In this document: one piece after another, positions 31,102 to 40,684 of the stretch
How the letters are laid out: the number at the start of each line of letters is the position of its first letter
How positions within the stretch are numbered: the stretch's first letter is position 1
DNA from: Trypanosoma brucei gambiense DAL972
Lineage: Eukaryota > Euglenozoa > Kinetoplastea > Trypanosomatida > Trypanosomatidae
DNA: 64,000 nt
Direction: 5' to 3'
Assembly (NCBI RefSeq): GCF_000210295.1
Contig: NC_026742.1
Coordinates: forward strand, 558,001-622,000
Translations under genes and position numbers: made by a program
Notes under the pieces: generated by a model
Databases searched by the model: none
What the model saw: only the letters and a program-made list of their open reading frames with translations
What the model was told of the DNA's origin: nothing

Positions 31102-34100
31102 ATGTCCGATCTCCTTGAGTTCTTTGTCCCAGCCTATGCCCGTGACTTGGAAAATATTGAAAAAGTTGGCGTGACTCAGTATCACATCAGTGAACCGTGT
31201 GATTTTGACGTCCCTCCACGGCAGCAGCTCGATGATCTTACACGTCTTTTTGACAGTCTTCACAGGGAGAAGTCACCGACAGCTCTTTTTTCCAAACCGG
31301 AGCTGTTCGCAGCCCTTTTCACGTATATAAAGGCCATGGAGGACAAGGAAACAAGTTTTGCTGTCACGAGAGGTGCAAGACACAAAATATGTCATGAATC
31401 TGCCGAACGATTGAAGAAACTTCTCCAGATATGCGTGACATATCTGAGGAGGAACGCCGAAAATGGTTTTAGAGATTCTCTGCTTTTGTGTTTGCGTTCA
31501 AATATTAAAATGTACGTTTTTGTTCTTTGCAATACCTTGCTGTCCACGGCACCGGGTATAGATGACGACGAGGGCATGTCTCCTTCATTCCAGAGGACGG
31601 GGCGAAAACGAAAGCGGAATAAGGGTAATCAAGAGGCAGGAATAGGTGAAGATGACAGTGGAGTCGATCAGGATGGCCGCGAACAGGCCCTTTCTGCACT
31701 TATAGATGTTTTTTCACAGGACATTTTGCAACTATGGACAGGGGAACTCATAGAAGAATCTATGCTGACTCTCATGCTGCGGATGCTACTTCACATGATC
31801 ACCCAAAAGTGCAATATTCATGCCGATGTACAGTCCGTGTCCGGTGCGCTTGTGGTTCTTCTTTCCAAGATATCTGCACAGATGATGGCCAGAGGTTCAA
31901 TTGAGCCCAATGATTTTGTTTCTCCAATGATCGAACTGGTGTTGAAGTCTGAAGTAACCGCCCTTTTCTTCACGCGATTCGTCGCTGAAACAGAGAATGA
32001 GGGTGCGTCTGCTAATCACGCAGGCCGTGTAGTCACTGCGCTTATTGAAGGCGTTGCTGGTGTCGCCCTCTACGATGTTGTGGGTGATCCATCCGCTGCG
32101 AAAAATGTTGCTTTGTTTTTCAGTGAAGTCGCGAGGAGGTGCGTGAGCGTAACATCACGTATGTCCGATATTGTGATGCAAACCATTAACAGCGAAAGTT
32201 ACGAAGTAAGGAAGTCGATCATCACTTGTGTCACTGAAATGGTTATTCAGCGTTACAGTGGGCCTAACTGTAACGGCGAAGGTGAGGAGGAGATCCGTGA
32301 TGGCTATCTCTCCGAGCTGCTGTGTCGCCTCATGGACTGTAATCCATATGTTCGTAATCACGTTGTGCACATGTGGGAGAAGTTGTTGGAGGCTCGAGCC
32401 GTCCCAAAACGCTTCCGCTTACCGCTAACGGGCGCTATTGTCGGCAGACTAGAAGACAGAAACTACCTTGTGAGGGACTCTGCCCTTCAGGTCGTCGTAT
32501 CGATATTAAACAAGAGCTGGTTCGGCAGTGTATTGAGTCCATCGTTGCTAGAAGAGAAGATTCGTGAGGCGACGGCTGCGGCCGAGGTTCTTTTTGAGTC
32601 CGTGGAAATGTATGTGAGGTGTCTAGAGGGCGTGAGAAAGTCCTCTACGTTTACGGAACCCCAAGCTAGTGGTTTGGCTGAAGAGGCAACGGGAGACGTT
32701 CCCGTTCCCATAGAGATGTCAAGCGAGCAAGAGTCTGCGATTGATCGGGTTATCTCTTTTGAAGCATCAATGGAGTTCGCTAAATTGATAGCAAAATCAC
32801 TAACGCATGCTACGTCCCTGCTGGATAGCCGAACTGAGCGAGATGCTATCGAGGCTATAAAGCTTGTGGTTGCCTGTAACCGACACCGGATCGATGAGGC
32901 TGAAAAAGCCTTTCTTCGCGTACTGGTAATGGTTTACGAAGGGGAAATCAAGATTCAGTACGCTGTGCGAGACGCCCTCGTAGATGTTGTTTTCAACGCG
33001 TTTTCAAGGTCAACGACATCGTTAGCGGTGCAGAACACCGCCAGTGCTCATAAGTTGATTAGCTTTCTTCGCGGTGCAAAGGAGGGTGACATCAGCGCTG
33101 TTGATAGAGTATTCGCTCTCATTAGAACGAACCCTCCCCACTGGCGACTCATTTCAGGCCACTTCATAGACGCTCTGTGGGGGATCGCAGGCGGTGCACT
33201 CGATGGCGGTGCCACTCTCGTTGAAAGGCGAATAGCTATGCGCCTTTTCAGCATTGTCTGCAAGCATGATTGGCACGCACTGGTATCCAGAAAAGAAAGC
33301 GTTGTGGAGTTTTTGAAGTCGGGCACTATGAAGGACAACGTTGTTTTGGCGTACTGCTTGAAGAGTCTCGAGGTTGAAGGTCAGGATCCACACTATCAGC
33401 CTATATCGTCCAAATTTGCGCCGGGTGAGCATGTAATTCTTGAGCAATTGGTTTTTCACTTGTGCAGAACCACAACTACGTTGTCTTCATGGCTAATCGT
33501 GGCCGATGCAGCTATTAGCGCTGTTCATCGCCTATGCGAAGTTCCCGCAGTTGTTTATATCTATGTATTGGAGTATCTCGCACAAAGAGTTGACGCTGAT
33601 GTTAATACTCAGGCTCAGCTTTTTTTTGTATTGGGGCGTACAGCGCTGAAACAGCTCGTTGCGGTTGATTGCCTAGAACGCCAGCATCTGAAAAGGGTCG
33701 ATGTCGAAGCTATGGCTAAGAAGCCAGCAACGGAGCAGTCGGTTGTGGGTGATGCTGACGCTATGCACAAGGAATTGGGTTTGGGCTCTCACGAGTACAG
33801 AAGGCACGCGATCCAGGAACTAGCTCAACGCCGTAAGCAGGCTATCATGTCTGAGGGTTCAATCTGGCACCGTCTCTCCAAAGATGTTGTTGATGTCTGT
33901 CGGAAAAAGGCATCGCGGTCTGTGGGTAACCCTCTAGAGAGGGTCTGCGCCGTCATGACTATGTCTGAGCTCATGATTGTGAGTGACCAGTTCTGTGAGC
34001 AGCATCTAGATCTTCTCTTCACCATCGTTTCCGACAAACGAGAATCGTGGGTTGTAAAGACGAACGCAGTCATTGCGTTGGGGGATCTGGCCTGTGTACA

Positions 34101-34878
34101 CCCGAATCTTCTTTCTCCATATCTCAAGGTGCCAACAACGGGGTTCTTCAAACTTCTTAACGATGCTGATGTGAGAGTGCGTGCGGTAACGATTCAGGTG
34201 TGTTCCCACCTTGTTCTCGGGGAAATGCTCCGAATTCGAGATCACCTTTATATCATAGTGAGGCTTGTGGCTGATCCTAATGAAACAATTGCTAGCAACG
34301 CGGTAACGTTCGTGCAGAACCTGGCGTTGAAGGAAAAAGAGAGGACGGGGAACCTAATTCCTCCTCTTGTTGTTCAACTAAGCCACGTCGTACCAGCTGA
34401 TAAGTTTCAGCTGGCGATGCGGTCGCTTCTTGAGCGCGTTGAGGGCGATAAACCGACAGAATCACTAATAGAACGTTTGTGTCAACGGTTTGAACCATAT
34501 TCGGAGCGCGGAACCAAAAAGCGGCAAATTGCACGCAATCTGGCTTTTTGCCTTCACGAGCTCACTTATGCAACTGAAAGGACTATCAAACGAATCACCT
34601 CGGAGGTCTGCTATCAACAGTATAAGCAATGGTTGCGGGATGACGTCGTACTGGACTATTTTAAGGATATCGCCGCCAAGGCTAAAAAGGTTGGGCTTCG
34701 AATTGGAACCGAACGTCGTGATAAAGCGGCTATTGAGGAATGGGAGGCTCGGATGCAGGCTGATTGCTGCGGACTGGATGACCCCAGAGGCAGTAGGCAG
34801 CTCACTGGTGACGAGTCTAGAGAAGCTGGAGACCAGAATGAACGCGACAACTGGGACACTACGGCTGACGGCTTGTAA
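31102..34878 (+). CDS. CND1: Condensin complex subunit 1 (CAP-D2/Cnd1-like)
   Basis: The protein has 1258 residues, close to the family size. It is alpha-helical throughout with HEAT-type repeats. The Cnd1 C-terminal domain lies at about residues 960-1110: WVVKTNAVIALGDL, then HPNLLSPYL, then DADVRVRAVTIQVCSHL and VADPNETIASNAVTFVQNLAL. It is followed by FCLHELTYATERTIKRI, a typical CAP-D2 segment. CAP-D2 is the HEAT subunit of condensin I, which compacts and resolves chromosomes in mitosis together with SMC2, SMC4, CAP-G and CAP-H. An acidic and Lys/Arg-rich stretch (about 165-205) may be a linker. The ATG at 31102 is the first after candidate acceptors at about 31068 and 31085. It is the first gene of the right-hand plus-strand cluster. 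Confidence 0.9.
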   Translation: MSDLLEFFVPAYARDLENIEKVGVTQYHISEPCDFDVPPRQQLDDLTRLFDSLHREKSPTALFSKPELFAALFTYIKAMEDKETSFAVTRGARHKICHESAERLKKLLQICVTYLRRNAENGFRDSLLLCLRSNIKMYVFVLCNTLLSTAPGIDDDEGMSPSFQRTGRKRKRNKGNQEAGIGEDDSGVDQDGREQALSALIDVFSQDILQLWTGELIEESMLTLMLRMLLHMITQKCNIHADVQSVSGALVVLLSKISAQMMARGSIEPNDFVSPMIELVLKSEVTALFFTRFVAETENEGASANHAGRVVTALIEGVAGVALYDVVGDPSAAKNVALFFSEVARRCVSVTSRMSDIVMQTINSESYEVRKSIITCVTEMVIQRYSGPNCNGEGEEEIRDGYLSELLCRLMDCNPYVRNHVVHMWEKLLEARAVPKRFRLPLTGAIVGRLEDRNYLVRDSALQVVVSILNKSWFGSVLSPSLLEEKIREATAAAEVLFESVEMYVRCLEGVRKSSTFTEPQASGLAEEATGDVPVPIEMSSEQESAIDRVISFEASMEFAKLIAKSLTHATSLLDSRTERDAIEAIKLVVACNRHRIDEAEKAFLRVLVMVYEGEIKIQYAVRDALVDVVFNAFSRSTTSLAVQNTASAHKLISFLRGAKEGDISAVDRVFALIRTNPPHWRLISGHFIDALWGIAGGALDGGATLVERRIAMRLFSIVCKHDWHALVSRKESVVEFLKSGTMKDNVVLAYCLKSLEVEGQDPHYQPISSKFAPGEHVILEQLVFHLCRTTTTLSSWLIVADAAISAVHRLCEVPAVVYIYVLEYLAQRVDADVNTQAQLFFVLGRTALKQLVAVDCLERQHLKRVDVEAMAKKPATEQSVVGDADAMHKELGLGSHEYRRHAIQELAQRRKQAIMSEGSIWHRLSKDVVDVCRKKASRSVGNPLERVCAVMTMSELMIVSDQFCEQHLDLLFTIVSDKRESWVVKTNAVIALGDLACVHPNLLSPYLKVPTTGFFKLLNDADVRVRAVTIQVCSHLVLGEMLRIRDHLYIIVRLVADPNETIASNAVTFVQNLALKEKERTGNLIPPLVVQLSHVVPADKFQLAMRSLLERVEGDKPTESLIERLCQRFEPYSERGTKKRQIARNLAFCLHELTYATERTIKRITSEVCYQQYKQWLRDDVVLDYFKDIAAKAKKVGLRIGTERRDKAAIEEWEARMQADCCGLDDPRGSRQLTGDESREAGDQNERDNWDTTADGL

Positions 34879-35415
34879 CGGAATTATGCGACTTCACACG
34901 AGGTGCAGTTTCTTGTCCGAGTATCACGGAATTGTCATTCACCAAGAAAAATGGTAGTTATATAGAAGGGTGCCAACGGCATAAAACTTTTTTTCTTTTC
35001 GGCCCATGGGGGTTATGTTTAGTGTTTTTTTCTTGCTTGGTACAGTCGATGGCTGGGAATCAAATGCGCGAGGGACACTCCCGTGGGGGCACTTCACATT
35101 TAGAAGGAAAAGCTTATGCGGCTACGTTTTTATATGCAGTTCGGACGAGGTGTCGTATAGCGCATGTGCCTTCCGGATGCTTTGAATAGGTCTTGAATGC
35201 CGTGTGCTTTTTTGTGCCTCCGTATTCTTCACATCTGTTGCACCGATATGTAAATTGGCCGTGTTCCCAGGGGTTCTTTCGAGGTCCCCACCTTTCCTTT
35301 TCTTTATTCTTATTGTGCTTTAACCAGTTTCGATCGCGGGGAGGGTACCGGACTTGTGTCTGAACTGCAGCTGTGGGGCGCTCGTTCGCTGCCGTCGGTC
35401 ATTGTCTGGGGAGAC
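34879..35415. other. Intergenic region with two splice tracts
   Basis: It contains two pyrimidine tracts, one at about 34988-35043 ending in TACAG and one at about 35275-35331 ending in AACCAG. The second is the likely acceptor of the kinase gene. The first precedes a 46-codon frame listed separately. Confidence 0.5.
35049..35189 (+). CDS. Candidate 46-residue microprotein
   Basis: The ATG lies only four nucleotides after a TACAG acceptor (AG at 35044-35045) that follows a long pyrimidine-rich tract. The frame of 46 codons ends before the splice tract of the next gene. No motif is recognised. The acceptor could instead be an alternative one for the kinase mRNA, in which case this would be an upstream ORF. 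Confidence 0.25.
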   Translation: MAGNQMREGHSRGGTSHLEGKAYAATFLYAVRTRCRIAHVPSGCFE

Positions 35416-36594
35416 ATGTCAGTGTCCCGGATGGTGCCGGCCGATTTTGAGCTCGGATCAGCTCTTGGTGCGGGATCCTTCAGTAAGGTGGTGACAGCCA
35501 GCCACGTACCAACCGGACGGCGCTATGCGATCAAGGTGGTTTCAAAGCAACAGATCTGTACCGCTCCCTCCGATGAAGAAAAGAGGCGCATGGCAGAAGT
35601 GGCCATAAGAGAGGCCCGCATGCTTCGTATGTGCAGCCACCCCAACATTGTCCGGTTCCACGCCTCAATGCAAGGTCCGCAGGACCTTATGTACGTAACG
35701 GAACTTTGTGACGGGGGGGAGCTACTCGAAGCTATCAAAGCGTGGGGAACAATACCCCTTGAGGCTGCACGCCACGTCCTCGCCGAGCTTTTTTCGGCTA
35801 TATGGTATTTGCATCATGCACCGAAACACACACAGCCCGGAGTTCCTGATGCCCCCCTTGAGTCAATAACAATATTACATAGAGATATAAAGCCCGAAAA
35901 TATTATGCTGATGAGCGATAAGCACGTCAGGCTCATTGACTTCGGTACGGCGGTGGTGTGTCGCTCGGTTGACGAACGGCCGGAAGGTGAACACAGTAGC
36001 AAAGGCAGGGCGAAGACATTTTGTGGTACAGCACCTTACATGTCACCTGAATTGTTACGGAACAACTACACTTGCACTGCTTCTGATTACTGGGCCTGTG
36101 GTTGCGTGTTATACCACATGCTGGTGGGCAAGCGTCCTTTTGATGGATCAACGGAGTACTTTCTTATACAGAGTATCCTCGAAAAGGAACCCGAGTATCC
36201 CGAGGACTTAGACGACGACGCGAAGGATTTGATACACAGGTTGCTGTCAAAATCACCGGATGAACGACCCGGTCGTGAAGAGGTGCAAAATCATCCATTT
36301 TTTGTGAGTATTGATTTTGATGGTCTCGCAACGAAGGAAGTGACCCCTTTTTGGGTGAGGAACGTTGAGTGGGAGCCCAATTCCCTATTTAGCACCTGCG
36401 TAGTCTGTAGAAGGGCGTTCTTCCTCTGGAGGCGTCGCCGCCACTGTCATAATTGTGGGAAGTTGGTTTGTAGTTCCTGCTCCGCGAATCATATTACCAT
36501 ACCTGGTTGTTCCAGCGCCTCCCCTGAGAGGGTTTGTGATTCTTGCTTTGGCAAGATTAGGGGGGATGGAGCGAAAGCAGGAGGTCGCGTTTAA
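35416..36594 (+). CDS. PDK1-like protein kinase with C-terminal FYVE finger
   Basis: The protein has 392 residues from the ATG at 35416. The serine/threonine kinase domain covers about residues 10-300: glycine loop GAGSFSKV, AIKVVSK with the catalytic lysine, the catalytic loop LHRDIKPEN, IDFG for metal binding, and TFCGTAPYMSPE in the activation segment. This set resembles PDK1 in the AGC group. Residues about 325-385 form a FYVE-type zinc finger (CVVC, the RRRRHCHNCGK basic patch, then CSSC), which normally binds phosphatidylinositol 3-phosphate on endosomes. Animal PDK1 uses a PH domain instead. The protein therefore probably acts on PI3P-rich membranes; its substrates are unknown. The WxxD motif of canonical FYVE fingers is not obvious upstream of the first cysteine. 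Confidence 0.9.
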   Translation: MSVSRMVPADFELGSALGAGSFSKVVTASHVPTGRRYAIKVVSKQQICTAPSDEEKRRMAEVAIREARMLRMCSHPNIVRFHASMQGPQDLMYVTELCDGGELLEAIKAWGTIPLEAARHVLAELFSAIWYLHHAPKHTQPGVPDAPLESITILHRDIKPENIMLMSDKHVRLIDFGTAVVCRSVDERPEGEHSSKGRAKTFCGTAPYMSPELLRNNYTCTASDYWACGCVLYHMLVGKRPFDGSTEYFLIQSILEKEPEYPEDLDDDAKDLIHRLLSKSPDERPGREEVQNHPFFVSIDFDGLATKEVTPFWVRNVEWEPNSLFSTCVVCRRAFFLWRRRRHCHNCGKLVCSSCSANHITIPGCSSASPERVCDSCFGKIRGDGAKAGGRV

Positions 36595-36780
36595 CGTTTC
36601 GGAAGTTTCTTTATTAACTGTGTCGTTAGCAATAGTATTCACGGAACGCAGCAAATAGGTGTTCACTCACTCACTCCTCTCCACTGACTCCCTCATTGGG
36701 TTATGTTATGCTTACACACGCATGCACATCTATAAAGTTGTGTAGATACATTCACGCATGCTTCGTGCACCTATATTTTT

Positions 36781-36798
36781 CTTGTTTGTAAACTACAG
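36781..36798 (+). promoter_or_regulatory. Predicted trans-splice acceptor of downstream gene
   Basis: A T-rich tract (from about 36773) ends in ACTACAG, with the AG at 36797-36798. An ATG at 36758 lies upstream of this acceptor and would be removed, so the ATG at 36809 is preferred. Confidence 0.55.
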
Positions 36799-36808
36799 AG
36801 CAGATACC

Positions 36809-37477
36809 ATGGCCGCGGATGATGAGTCTGCCGCACTGCTGCACCGCCTTGGGTGGTTAGTTGAGCGAAGCAAGGTCGGGTTCAAGGGGAACCCCCCTCC
36901 CTTTGAGTCAGCCAAAACTCAGAAAAGCGTGGAAATAATGAAAAGGAAAGAAAAGAGGAAACTTGCGGGGGGTACGAGCTTTAAGCCCTTTATCCACGGA
37001 CCTCCGAGACTTGCCGAGGATTCACGGCCAACAAGACACTTGCGGGGCATAGACACCCAAAAATACGATGCTCAACTGAGCAAAACGGCCTTAAGCGGCC
37101 GTTGCCAGAAGTTAGATAGATCAACTGGATGTCCAGAGATACTGGCAGCTTTATGTTGGGATTTAGAAGCAAAGAAACCTGATGCCAATAAAGCTCAGAA
37201 GGATCCCGTTGGAACAGTTTGCCATTCTGATGATGGCCATCGAGCGGCCACCGCTGGCAAAAATCAGTACCTTCTTACCCTGAGCAAGGAGGAAAGGGAA
37301 GCGTATTATAGATCTGAAGCGATAAATCACCCGAAGTTCACCAGACGGAGCCGCGAGTACCGGGAGGGCTTAGGATGGTACCACGGGTCTCAGCTTGTGG
37401 GGCCATTGCGTAAAGGCAGCTGTTCATCTGAGCCTAAGACTCGGAACTGCATTCGTCTGGTGAATAGAAATATTTAG
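36809..37477 (+). CDS. Basic protein of unknown function
   Basis: The protein has 222 residues from the ATG at 36809, 10 nt after a predicted splice acceptor. It begins MAADDESAALLHRLGWLVE and is strongly basic, with Lys/Arg-rich stretches (MKRKEKRKLAGG) and no membrane segment. The C-terminal part has LTLSKEEREAYYRSEAINHPKFTRR and ends in a tryptophan/tyrosine-containing segment GLGWYHGS. I recognise no family. The composition suggests binding to nucleic acid or to a cytoskeletal structure, but this is a guess. The frame is clean and codon use resembles its neighbours, so the gene is probably real. Confidence 0.75.
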   Translation: MAADDESAALLHRLGWLVERSKVGFKGNPPPFESAKTQKSVEIMKRKEKRKLAGGTSFKPFIHGPPRLAEDSRPTRHLRGIDTQKYDAQLSKTALSGRCQKLDRSTGCPEILAALCWDLEAKKPDANKAQKDPVGTVCHSDDGHRAATAGKNQYLLTLSKEEREAYYRSEAINHPKFTRRSREYREGLGWYHGSQLVGPLRKGSCSSEPKTRNCIRLVNRNI

Positions 37478-37718
37478 CACTCGCTAGAGTTGCAAGTAAG
37501 GATGTGGCTTACCGGTGTGTAGGATTGGGTTAGTTACTGTTGCGTTATATTGTAAATCCCCCTTCACTGCTGCTACTGCTCTATGATGTGTTCCGTGCCT
37601 CCCCCCCCCCCTATTCCCTTCGCCCGTAAGCTGGAAGCAGGAGCTTCGTTCATCGTCCGTGGCGCGCAGGGGCATCGCACTAGGCCTCACCTGGAATTTT
37701 TAGGGTCCAGTGGATGCC

Positions 37719-38948
37719 ATGACTGTGTCTGAATTCGGCAGGTCTCGGGTGCTTTACAGACGTAATGGTGTCTCTGATGTCATCGAGGTGGGGAACACTA
37801 CCGAACTGAATGATGTCATTGCATTACTTCGGTCCTTCTCTGGCGTTCCCAAGTCATATACAACTCTAGTTACCCCGTCTCTTGCCGAGCTGTGTGAGGA
37901 TGCGGTTGGCGTGGAACGTTTGTGGACCAGCTCCGCCGAGCGCACTGAGCCGAAAGACTTTGCATGGCTTGAAGTTGAGACGGAGAGCGACGAAGTGATG
38001 AGACAGGTTCTCTCGGCGTTTCCCATCCATTCCAAAACGAGCGAGCTGGTACGGAGTAGTGAAAATAGAGTGGAGGTCGTGGAGATATTTCCGTCTTGCG
38101 GTTACGTATGGGTTAGCATCGCCGCCAAGGGGGCTGCATCAGAGTCTAGCGTTCCTGAGGATGATGAACCTGTTGTAGTCTCACTGATTGCGTATGAGCA
38201 GTTTCTTATCACGATGCATCGTAAACCTCTTTCGGGGTTTGAGGACATGAAGGCGCACATGGAAATGCTTGTTAAGTCCCCAGCTTCGTATGGGGCGCCA
38301 GTTCCCACGGCCGTATGCTCTCTAATAAGTGGTTTTGTCAAGGAGTATCAAAAGGAGCTACTATCGTTACTTGTTGATGTTGATAACGTCAACGAATTAG
38401 TTCTCGAAATCCAACCCTCGGAGTGTGATCAGCTGGATTTGCTGCGACGTATCGATGATCTTCGGCACAGTCTCTCGCGGGTGCAGGCATCTTATTTCGC
38501 CAAGGAGCGCGTGCTGCAGAGACTTCTTCTTCCTGTTGTGAAGCGTACTTTCATATCCTCTGCCGTAGGTGTTGCCGCTCGGTACCAAAGGATGCTTTCC
38601 GGTTTAATTCTTTCTATTGAAAGGCTGCGGAAGGGTCGTGATGTTCTCAATATGTCGAGCATGGGCCTTGTAAGTGGTGTTTCAATGCGGTTACTGCAGC
38701 GCTGTTATTGGATGGACTACTTGAATAATGTTATGACGATGATGACGCTTGTTAGCATGCCTATATCTATTATCCCGGGCCTTTTCACCATGAACGTTCG
38801 TGTTCCCTTTGAGGACAGTGAGAGCTTCGTGCCCTTCTATGTTATTGTGGCAGTCACCGCTGGAATTTTTTTCCTAGGGATGTCGTACCCGGTGTATTTG
38901 TACCTCACCTTCAAGTCTCCGGGCGCGCTGGTGCCCACTTCGCACTAG
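37719..38948 (+). CDS. CorA-like magnesium transporter with altered GMN motif
   Basis: The protein has 409 residues. The C-terminus has two membrane segments separated by a short loop, the CorA/MRS2 plan: helix one (about residues 333-353) ends in IIPGLFTMNV and helix two (about 370-390) follows an acidic loop (EDSES). The long N-terminal part with a helical region (about 215-300) matches the cytosolic or matrix funnel of CorA. In typical CorA proteins the loop carries GMN, which selects hydrated magnesium. Here the glycine is threonine (T357-M358-N359), while the surrounding IPGLF is kept. Transport may be altered or selective for another ion. A two-codon ATG frame at 37714 overlaps the start and might reduce initiation. 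Confidence 0.85.
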   Translation: MTVSEFGRSRVLYRRNGVSDVIEVGNTTELNDVIALLRSFSGVPKSYTTLVTPSLAELCEDAVGVERLWTSSAERTEPKDFAWLEVETESDEVMRQVLSAFPIHSKTSELVRSSENRVEVVEIFPSCGYVWVSIAAKGAASESSVPEDDEPVVVSLIAYEQFLITMHRKPLSGFEDMKAHMEMLVKSPASYGAPVPTAVCSLISGFVKEYQKELLSLLVDVDNVNELVLEIQPSECDQLDLLRRIDDLRHSLSRVQASYFAKERVLQRLLLPVVKRTFISSAVGVAARYQRMLSGLILSIERLRKGRDVLNMSSMGLVSGVSMRLLQRCYWMDYLNNVMTMMTLVSMPISIIPGLFTMNVRVPFEDSESFVPFYVIVAVTAGIFFLGMSYPVYLYLTFKSPGALVPTSH

Positions 38949-39337
38949 CGAAAAGAGATGTTGCGAGAGATGACGGGTTTCCCTTATTTTTTTTTTTACC
39001 GTTGTGTGAGAACGAAGAGAGGCAATGTGGTGGTATGAGGGGAATGTCATAGCGCGTTGCGATTGCGACGGTTGGTGTGAAGGGCAAAACAAGACTAAAT
39101 CGTCGGGATTCCGATGGAAGGTTTCTCGAGCTGTTCCCTCGCAGCGATAGCGCAACACACTCCTTTTCCTTTTTTTAAATCTGCTGGCTTGCACGTTTGT
39201 GCGAGCAAATTATTCTGTGTTGGCCCCTTGTCACCATTGTCGTTGGCTATGATACTGACTTTCCCTTATTCTGTTGTTGCCTTTGTTTTTTCCATAGTTA
39301 GAAGAAGCTTAACCTGCGTTAATCTGCTTGTCTATCG
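38949..39337. other. Intergenic region between CorA and presenilin
   Basis: No gene seen. A pyrimidine-rich part at about 39163-39295 precedes AG dinucleotides at 39298-39306 and can serve trans-splicing of the presenilin mRNA. Confidence 0.5.
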
Positions 39338-40435
39338 ATGAGGCGGAGCAGGGTACCCGCAGATGGCGTGAGCCACATTCTCGGTAAACGGGCCGTAGCG
39401 CTGCTCGTTCCCGTTTTAATAACACTGATGCTAGTGACGTGGTCTGTACTTAACCTGTCAAGTCTCATTGGGGAACGGCAAAATTCCCTCGTCATCGTTG
39501 AACCGCACGGAAACGAGTCAAGTTCGCTGCAGGTATTTGAGGCGTCTGTTATTAATGCTCTGGCAGTTGTTGCGCTTATTGTGGTCTTCACGTTCATTAT
39601 GTTGGCGTTGTACAAGTTTGGGTTCGAAATAGTTCTCTACGTGTGGCTGGGTGTGTCTGTGGGGTCAATCCTCTTTATCACGATGTGGGTTTTTTTGGAT
39701 TTGGTACTTACCCGATTTCAAATACCGTATGATTTCATTACAATGTTTCTGGTTCTGTGGAACACGGGTGTAGTTGGCCTGGTATCAATCTTTTATTATT
39801 CGCATCCGACGGTTGCGCAGGTGTACCTTATTGCCATATCGGTTATCGTTGCTTGGTCTGCTACGTCCCTGCCCGCCTGGACCACTTGGTGCTTGCTCGT
39901 AGCGGTTGCGATATATGATGTAGTCGCCGTGTTATGTCCGTACGGACCGCTTCGTATGCTCGTGGAGGCTGCTGATGAGCGCAACCGACCCATTCCAGCC
40001 CTTGTTTACGACAGTGACGCCCGGATTATTGTTGCAACTTCTTTCCCTGGAGAGGATGCGCAGATGGTTGAGATTGCGGCCAGGGCCCGAAAGCAAGAGG
40101 GAGGCAGGCAGCGACCCCGGAAGCGGCCCCCGTCTCCCCTGGACTCGCTTCTTGGCGACACTCCCTTTAAATTGGGGCTTGGCGATTTCATTTTCTACAG
40201 TTTGTTGTGTGGAATCGCTGCGAGCTACTCATTTATTCCGTGGTTGATGTCGGTGATTGCTGTCTTATTCGGCCTAGTTGGTACGTTGCTTTTCTTGGTG
40301 CTTTTCAAGGAAAAGTTGACGGCTCTTCCGGCACTTCCTATATCGATAGCTCTGGGGGTGATCACCTACTTTTCATCCCGCTACTTGGTTGTGCCACTGG
40401 ACTGGTTTGCGACTCTCTCTGTGCTTGCACTGTAG
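39338..40435 (+). CDS. Presenilin-like intramembrane aspartyl protease
   Basis: The protein has 365 residues with about nine hydrophobic segments. The two catalytic aspartates are present: D194 in AIYDVVAVLCPYGPLRMLVEAA (transmembrane helix 6, very close to animal presenilins) and D283 in LGLGD (helix 7). The PAL motif needed for activity is at 331-333. Presenilin is the catalytic subunit of gamma-secretase, which cuts type I membrane proteins in endosomal or plasma membranes. The hydrophilic loop between D194 and D283 is short and basic (RKRPPSPLDS), which fits a site of self-cleavage. Whether trypanosomes have the other gamma-secretase subunits is not shown by this window. Confidence 0.93.
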   Translation: MRRSRVPADGVSHILGKRAVALLVPVLITLMLVTWSVLNLSSLIGERQNSLVIVEPHGNESSSLQVFEASVINALAVVALIVVFTFIMLALYKFGFEIVLYVWLGVSVGSILFITMWVFLDLVLTRFQIPYDFITMFLVLWNTGVVGLVSIFYYSHPTVAQVYLIAISVIVAWSATSLPAWTTWCLLVAVAIYDVVAVLCPYGPLRMLVEAADERNRPIPALVYDSDARIIVATSFPGEDAQMVEIAARARKQEGGRQRPRKRPPSPLDSLLGDTPFKLGLGDFIFYSLLCGIAASYSFIPWLMSVIAVLFGLVGTLLFLVLFKEKLTALPALPISIALGVITYFSSRYLVVPLDWFATLSVLAL

Positions 40436-40684
40436 ATGAGTAACATAGAACAGGTGATTCATTTTTTTTTCCATTCGTGTGTCCCCACCTGTGTTGCTCT
40501 GTAACATGTTCTTTTTGTGAGCGCTGCTGCTGCCACTGCATGCACCTGCTTCCGGGCCCCGAGCAAAACAACAACAATACACTATTACTGTTCTGATGTT
40601 TTCCGTCGCTGAGATACAGGCTCTTTGACGAGAGGGGGGGGGGAGGAAAGGGTTTGTTGTCGCCGTCTTAGTGATTGGGTAAGG

